From assembly GCA_040756515.1 (NCBI GenBank), contig JBFLYW010000006.1, positions 82,050 through 146,049 of the forward strand: a stretch of DNA of 64,000 nucleotides, written 5' to 3'. Of the stretch, positions 59,722 through 64,000 are shown in pieces (within the stretch, counting starts at the first letter, position 1; every line of letters begins with the position of its first letter). The notes beneath the pieces were generated by a model. It was not told where the DNA came from and ran no database searches. It saw only the letters and a program-made list of their open reading frames with translations. The stretch is from DSXH01 sp020724325. GTDB taxonomy: Bacteria; Bacteroidota; Ignavibacteria; Ignavibacteriales; Melioribacteraceae. Both the position numbers and the translations under genes were made by a program.

Positions 59722-60561
59722 TTAATCTATGATTTGATAAACGAACAATTTTTTTTCTGTCAGTAAATATAATTTTTTGTTTAATAAAGCTGCGTCTATA
59801 ATTTTTCCATCAGGCAAACCGGAAAAGGTTCTAATGACCGGAGTTAAACTATCGTATAAATAACTGATATTTTTCTCACCTATTAAAAGTAATGTGTTAG
59901 AGGAATAATTTACTGCAAGGTAATTATTGGGAAGATTAATTTTGTTTACGAGATTTCCGAACTGATCAAACGTTACAAGTGTTTGTCCATCAAGAACCAA
60001 AAGTTGATTTGTAGAATTGACAGCAAAGTCTTTAGGATTATTTAAAGTATATGAACCTGATTGGTAACCGCCAATTTCATTTTTAAATTCACCGTTAAAA
60101 CTAAAACCGAGTATTCTCGTGTTATCCGAATCAAGAATATAAAGATCGCCATGAGAATTGACAGATACGCTTAAAGGGTATCTAAAAACCAGCTTGTCAT
60201 TCAAAACTTTTTTGGAAGAAATCTCAGAGAGATAATTCAAATCCTTGTCGAATATCTGAACCCGGTCGTTATTCTTATCCGCTACATAAACATTAAGCAT
60301 ATTGGCAAAAACATCGGCTGGATAGTCGAATGCCGATGCAGACCATCCATAACCTCCAATAATTCTTTTAGTATTCCCAAGCGTGTCCATTTTAATAATT
60401 TCGTTTGAGCCGCTATCGCAAATAAAAATAAATCCCGCCTGGTTTATCGATAAAGAAGCAGCCGATTGAAATGTACCGATTTCACCATAAAAGAACAGGT
60501 CTTGCCCTCTTACCTGTAAGGATAGTATTATAAGTAATATTAACATGTAGATTTTATACAT
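59722..60561 (-). CDS. Exported NHL/six-bladed beta-propeller protein
   Basis: 279 residues with a signal peptide (ILLIILSLQVRGQ) and a repeated blade pattern: FIFICDSGSNEIIKMDTLGN, VYVADKNNDRVQIFDKDLN, LYILDSDNTRILGFSFNGE, LLVLDGQTLVTFDQFGN. The D-N-R and Q-x-F-D elements are those of NHL repeats. It probably binds a protein or ligand in the periplasm or at the surface. It lies at the head of the small membrane-protein operon and is divergent from the PNGGE-repeat lipoprotein. The role is unknown. Confidence 0.82.
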   Translation of the reverse strand: MYKIYMLILLIILSLQVRGQDLFFYGEIGTFQSAASLSINQAGFIFICDSGSNEIIKMDTLGNTKRIIGGYGWSASAFDYPADVFANMLNVYVADKNNDRVQIFDKDLNYLSEISSKKVLNDKLVFRYPLSVSVNSHGDLYILDSDNTRILGFSFNGEFKNEIGGYQSGSYTLNNPKDFAVNSTNQLLVLDGQTLVTFDQFGNLVNKINLPNNYLAVNYSSNTLLLIGEKNISYLYDSLTPVIRTFSGLPDGKIIDAALLNKKLYLLTEKKLFVYQIID

Positions 60562-60702
60562 GATTACCTAAAGTTGAGTATTATGCTGAAAATCATAATT
60601 ATTTATTTAGGCACACTTTCTGTAATATTTTACTTAATTAAAATAACTGAATTTATTAAATTTACCCAAGACGAAAGTCGGAAAAACTTTATCGAGGATA
60701 TT

Positions 60703-63700
60703 ATGCGTAGTAAACTAAAAATAATTTTTGCACTACTGCTATTTTTTTCTTCGTGTAAATTAATTGAGGAAGAATCTAATATTACTGAACCAACGGAAAA
60801 TATCCCGGCAAGTTCGGTTAAAGTTGTCGCCCCAAATGGGGGAGAATCCTTAATGGAAGGTTCTTCATTCGACATTAAATGGACAGCAACAACACAATCC
60901 AAAATCAGGATCCAGGTTACATATGATAACGGTGCATCCTGGTTTCTGGTTGCCGATAGTTTAAACAATACCGGAATTTACAACTGGTTTCCCGTACCAA
61001 ATTCAATTTCAAATCAATGTAAAGTAAGAATTGCAACGGTTGATGGTTCTGCTTCGTCAATGAGCGAAAAAGTTTTCAGTATTATAAAAAATTCAAACGA
61101 AAGTTTAAGAATTACATCGCCCAACGGTAACGAGGAATGGGAATCTGGCTCATCCAAACAAATTAAATGGTTTAGTTCAGGTCTTGATTCGGTAAAAATT
61201 GAATATACAACCAATAACGGAAATACCTGGAATTTGATTGCAGTTGATAAGAAAAATACTGGAATCTATTTCTGGGAACCAATACCCAATACTCCTTCTA
61301 CGCTTGCTAAAGTTAGAATCAAAGATGCAAAAGATGGTGTTCCGTTTACTGAAAGTGCCAATACATTTAATATTCTTCCAGAACCATTAATCAAAGTAAC
61401 AACACCAAACGGCGGAGAAAAAATTGATATCGGTTCTTCATTTAGAATTGAATGGATATCAGAAAATATTCAGAATGTGGCTATATCTTATACTACAGAT
61501 AATGGCTTCAGTTGGACGCCAATCGTTAATTCAACTCCAAGTGTTGGATTCTATAATTGGAGCCCCGTTCCTAATGTAACATCCCAGCTCTGCAAGATTA
61601 GAGTTGCAGATGCAAATGACGGTGAGCCGAAAGATCTTTCCGACAATACTTTTTCTATTAGCAAATTGGAAAACAAATCGATAACTGTTAGAGTACCTAA
61701 TGGCGGAGAAAACTGGGAAGCCGGAACCGCTAAACAAATTACCTGGTACAGCAGTACAGGTATCGATTCAGTTTATCTTGAATATACGACTGATAACGGT
61801 AACACCTGGAAATACATCGGAAAGGATACAAAGAATACGGGCATCTACTTCTGGGAGCCAATTCCCAATACTCCTTCTACTCTTGCTAAAGTTAGAATAA
61901 AAGATGCAAAGACGGGATTAATTTCAGACGAGAGTAATAATACTTTTAATATTTTACCCGAACCAATTATAAAAGTACTTGTTCCAAATGGCGGCGAGTT
62001 CTGGCTTGCAAATACATCACAAAAAATTGAATGGTTATCTCAGAACATATCAACCGTTAAGATTGCCTACACAACAGATAACGGTGCAAAGTGGACTACG
62101 ATAGTTGAGTCAACACCAAGCATTGGTTTTTATATTTGGTCTCAAATTCCTGATGTTAATTCACAAAATTGTAAGATTAGAATTTATGATGCTGCCGACG
62201 GTGAACCGAATGATGTATCCGATAACGTCTTTAGAATTACAAATCAAGTTGTAAAAACATTACAGGTAACTAGTCCTAATGGCGGAGAGGAATGGGAAGC
62301 CGGTTCAAGACAAAATATTACATGGAATGCTACAGCGGTAAGCAAAGTAAAAATTGAACTAACAATTGATAAAGGTTTAACTTGGTCCACACTAGTAGAT
62401 AGTATTGGCGGCGGAGCATACGAGTGGAGTATAAATGAAAACCTGAATTCTGCTCAATGCCAGGTTAGAATTTCTGATTATCGAGACCCGATTATTTCCG
62501 ATGTAAGCGATGCAACATTTACAATCAACCCCAGAAAATATATTTTCGTTTCCGAACCAACCGGTCCGCGAGTATTTAAGGATAGCGATCCAATAGAAAT
62601 TAAGTGGGAATCAACTGGTATCAAAAATGTAGGAATAAAATATACGTGGAATAATGGGGTTGCAATTTATCCTGACATTCCTGCATTTACTACTTTAGTA
62701 GATAAGATGGCTAATCAAGGAAGTTACATTACAAGTTTTACTATACCATCTGATAAGTATTATGTAGTGGTATATAATGCAGATACTGGGGCTAATGAAT
62801 CACCAAGTGCAAGAAGTATTGGTAATTTTACTATTGAAAAAACAGAACCGCCTTCAATTCAAATGATTAGTCCAAAAGCCGGTGATCAATGGCTTACAAG
62901 TGATCCTCAAAAGAAATTTGTTTACGAGATTAAGTGGCAAAGCTATAATGTTGATTCCGTTAAGATACAGTATTCTCTAAATGGAGGTGCTAATTGGAGA
63001 GTTATAGAGAATTCTTATCCTAGCAGCGGATTATATAACTGGACAATGCCGGAAGATGTAGAATTTAGATCGGAAAATGCTATGATCAGAATCTCTAATG
63101 TTAGAAATCCGATTCTGTTTGCTCAAACAAATGGACGCTTCAGTATTCTTCCTCAAACCAAATTGTTAAGATGGACTTTTCCACTAGGTGGGGAATATTT
63201 GTCATGGCGCAAAATAACAGAAACATTTACAGATGTAGATACACTTATAACATGGCATTCTGCCGGTGTTTATAATGTTGATATAGAGTACACAGACGAT
63301 AATGGGTTAACCTGGAATACAGTAGTAACAAACTATCGTTCAACAGGTGCGTATAACTGGGCAATACCTGCAATACAGCCTTCTACAAATGCCAGATTAA
63401 GAATTATTGATGTTAGTTCGAATGCGGGTGCTAATCCTATTTCTGATATGACTCCTAAAGTTTTTAATCTGCAGATCCTTCCAGCCGGAACAATTTTGGT
63501 AATAGGTGATAATTCTACATCCATTCGCAAAGGAACTGTTAAGGATATTAATTGGATAACATCAGATGATATTAAAGAAGTTTCTATTGAGTTTTCTTTA
63601 GATGGTAACAAATGGATTACGCTAGAAAAAGGGTTGCTATCTAAACCCGGGTTGAAAAATAGTTATAGGTGGAAAATCCCGGAATTAGATTCAGAAAAAT

Positions 63701-63765
63701 TGCAGATTAGAATATTGAGTGGAATTAATTCGGCGAAATCCACTAAATTTATGTTAGAGAAATAA
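60703..63765 (+). CDS. Lipoprotein with ten PNGGE-type (Kre9/KNH-like) repeats
   Basis: The ATG at 60703 (GAGGATATT upstream) opens a lipoprotein signal (LKIIFALLLFFSSC). A longer ORF from 60574 would bury it and was rejected. The 1020-residue chain holds ten repeats of about 96 residues starting near 40, 134, 230, 327, 423, 520, 612, 719, 821 and 931. The consensus is SPNGGE-x-W-x-G-S, I-x-W, V-x-I-x-YTTDNG-x-W, S-x-G-x-Y-x-W, P-x-t-S, KVRI-x-DA. This resembles the Kre9/KNH (GPI-anchored family) domain found in bacterial surface proteins. Repeats 7-10 are more diverged. Surface anchoring and adhesion are inferred. It has no T9SS sorting domain. Confidence 0.85.
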   Translation: MRSKLKIIFALLLFFSSCKLIEEESNITEPTENIPASSVKVVAPNGGESLMEGSSFDIKWTATTQSKIRIQVTYDNGASWFLVADSLNNTGIYNWFPVPNSISNQCKVRIATVDGSASSMSEKVFSIIKNSNESLRITSPNGNEEWESGSSKQIKWFSSGLDSVKIEYTTNNGNTWNLIAVDKKNTGIYFWEPIPNTPSTLAKVRIKDAKDGVPFTESANTFNILPEPLIKVTTPNGGEKIDIGSSFRIEWISENIQNVAISYTTDNGFSWTPIVNSTPSVGFYNWSPVPNVTSQLCKIRVADANDGEPKDLSDNTFSISKLENKSITVRVPNGGENWEAGTAKQITWYSSTGIDSVYLEYTTDNGNTWKYIGKDTKNTGIYFWEPIPNTPSTLAKVRIKDAKTGLISDESNNTFNILPEPIIKVLVPNGGEFWLANTSQKIEWLSQNISTVKIAYTTDNGAKWTTIVESTPSIGFYIWSQIPDVNSQNCKIRIYDAADGEPNDVSDNVFRITNQVVKTLQVTSPNGGEEWEAGSRQNITWNATAVSKVKIELTIDKGLTWSTLVDSIGGGAYEWSINENLNSAQCQVRISDYRDPIISDVSDATFTINPRKYIFVSEPTGPRVFKDSDPIEIKWESTGIKNVGIKYTWNNGVAIYPDIPAFTTLVDKMANQGSYITSFTIPSDKYYVVVYNADTGANESPSARSIGNFTIEKTEPPSIQMISPKAGDQWLTSDPQKKFVYEIKWQSYNVDSVKIQYSLNGGANWRVIENSYPSSGLYNWTMPEDVEFRSENAMIRISNVRNPILFAQTNGRFSILPQTKLLRWTFPLGGEYLSWRKITETFTDVDTLITWHSAGVYNVDIEYTDDNGLTWNTVVTNYRSTGAYNWAIPAIQPSTNARLRIIDVSSNAGANPISDMTPKVFNLQILPAGTILVIGDNSTSIRKGTVKDINWITSDDIKEVSIEFSLDGNKWITLEKGLLSKPGLKNSYRWKIPELDSEKLQIRILSGINSAKSTKFMLEK

Positions 63766-63776
63766 GAAATATTGTT

Positions 63777-63830
63777 TGCCCCGTGGTGTAATTGGCAACA
63801 TCACGCATTGCGGGAACTCTGGATCAGGGG
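63777..63830 (+). pseudogene. Broken tRNA-Gln copy
   Basis: TGCCCCG, D-arm GTGTAATTGGCAACA and anticodon-loop segment ACTCTGGATCAG match the intact tRNA-Gln 88 nt downstream. However, extra sequence lies between the D-arm and anticodon arm, and the T-arm and 3' acceptor strand (CGGGGCA) are absent. It therefore cannot fold as a tRNA. Confidence 0.8.
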
Positions 63831-63864
63831 AAAAAGATACAAACAATAAAAAGTGAAATTAAAC

Positions 63865-63937
63865 TGCCCCGTAGTGTAATTGGCAACACGTCTGACTCTG
63901 GATCAGAAGACTTCAGGTTCGACCCCTGACGGGGCAG
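63865..63937 (+). tRNA. tRNA-Gln (anticodon CTG)
   Basis: Acceptor TGCCCCG / CGGGGCA, D-arm GTGTAATTGGCAACAC, anticodon stem TCTGA / TCAGA with loop CTCTGGA (anticodon 63898-63900), T-arm CAGGTTCGACCCCTG, G discriminator. CCA is not encoded. It has 73 nt and all arms pair. Confidence 0.94.
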
Positions 63938-63943
63938 CACTAA

Positions 63944-63978
63944 AGGGTTTGAAAATGAAATGTTTTCAAACCTTTTTT
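63944..63978 (+). terminator. Intrinsic terminator after tRNA-Gln
   Basis: GGTTTGAAAA (63946-63955) pairs with TTTTCAAACC (63963-63972) around a 7-nt loop and is followed by six Ts, just after the tRNA. Confidence 0.9.
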
Positions 63979-64000
63979 CATTTTAGCCCCAGGAAACCCG

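Noticed and set aside
60574..60702. 43-residue extension of the PNGGE lipoprotein
   Set aside because: It would put a second hydrophobic segment before a clear lipobox; GAGG precedes the ATG at 60703.
63777..63937. Phage or island attachment site at tRNA-Gln
   Set aside because: Only the 5' half is duplicated, and no integrase or island genes are seen within the window.

Overview
The window is AT-rich and gene-dense and looks like a chromosomal segment of a member of the Ignavibacteria (Bacteroidota/Chlorobi group). The clues are a PorU-type type IX secretion (T9SS) sortase of the C25 family, a subtilase ending in the NYPNPFNPSTTI-type T9SS sorting domain typical of Ignavibacteria, many Bacteroidota-style lipoproteins and TPR proteins, and weak ribosome binding sites with frequent TTG/GTG starts. 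No phage, IS element or CRISPR array was seen. The accessory DNA consists of several families of dispersed intergenic palindromic repeats.

Layout. 0.1-3.9 kb: envelope operon of a TPR lipoprotein, a DUF4292 lipoprotein and an EnvC-like M23 protein. 3.9-13.7 kb: four membrane or glycosyltransferase genes, mostly overlapping, that run into a 1762-residue PorU-like sortase; this suggests coupling of glycan synthesis to T9SS cargo anchoring. 13.8-16.2 kb: an unrecognised three-gene cluster (lipoprotein, 100-residue helical protein, membrane protein with an internally duplicated module). 16.5-19.9 kb: HAD phosphatase, a PQQ propeller fused to a dead metallophosphoesterase, and a divergent intact metallophosphoesterase behind a 16-bp palindrome. 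19.9-26.1 kb: Cache-PAS-CBS-DUF294 sensor followed by DUF485, an ActP-like symporter and an outer-membrane porin, i.e. small carboxylate (acetate) uptake. 26.1-29.2 kb: DUF1801, DUF1697, UlaG-like and DUF362 genes plus a small lipoprotein gene broken by two frameshifts. 29.4-33.5 kb: large multi-PAS histidine kinase and a stand-alone receiver. 33.5-34.9 kb: 1.4 kb of repeats, including a 101-bp tandem array.

34.9-38.6 kb: dodecin, two peroxiredoxins, a eukaryote-type (C-x5-HGH) pyruvoyl-tetrahydropterin synthase, folE and a short-chain reductase, all on one strand, with an Rrf2-type regulator divergent. The last three genes together look like a tetrahydrobiopterin pathway. 38.6-44.7 kb: unknown helical protein, O-methyltransferase, T9SS subtilase, lepB, lepA. 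45.2-47.8 kb: ECF sigma factor, membrane anti-sigma and Spy-like protein, with another Spy-like gene nearby. 47.9 kb: tRNA-Leu(GAG), then a TPR protein and 1.3 kb of repeats. 50.1-58.5 kb: TPR protein, outer-membrane barrel, HU-SPOR membrane protein, ExbB, ExbD and TonB in one operon. 58.4-60.6 kb: convergent set of small membrane proteins, including DUF2085, with an NHL propeller. 60.7-63.8 kb: lipoprotein with ten PNGGE-type repeats. The end holds a broken and an intact tRNA-Gln(CTG).

The best candidates for under-described biology are the 13.8-16.2 kb unknown cluster, the TPR/barrel/HU-SPOR/TonB operon, the glycan-PorU operon, and the biopterin operon joined to peroxiredoxins and dodecin. 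All functions are inferred from sequence patterns read by eye; no database search was run.
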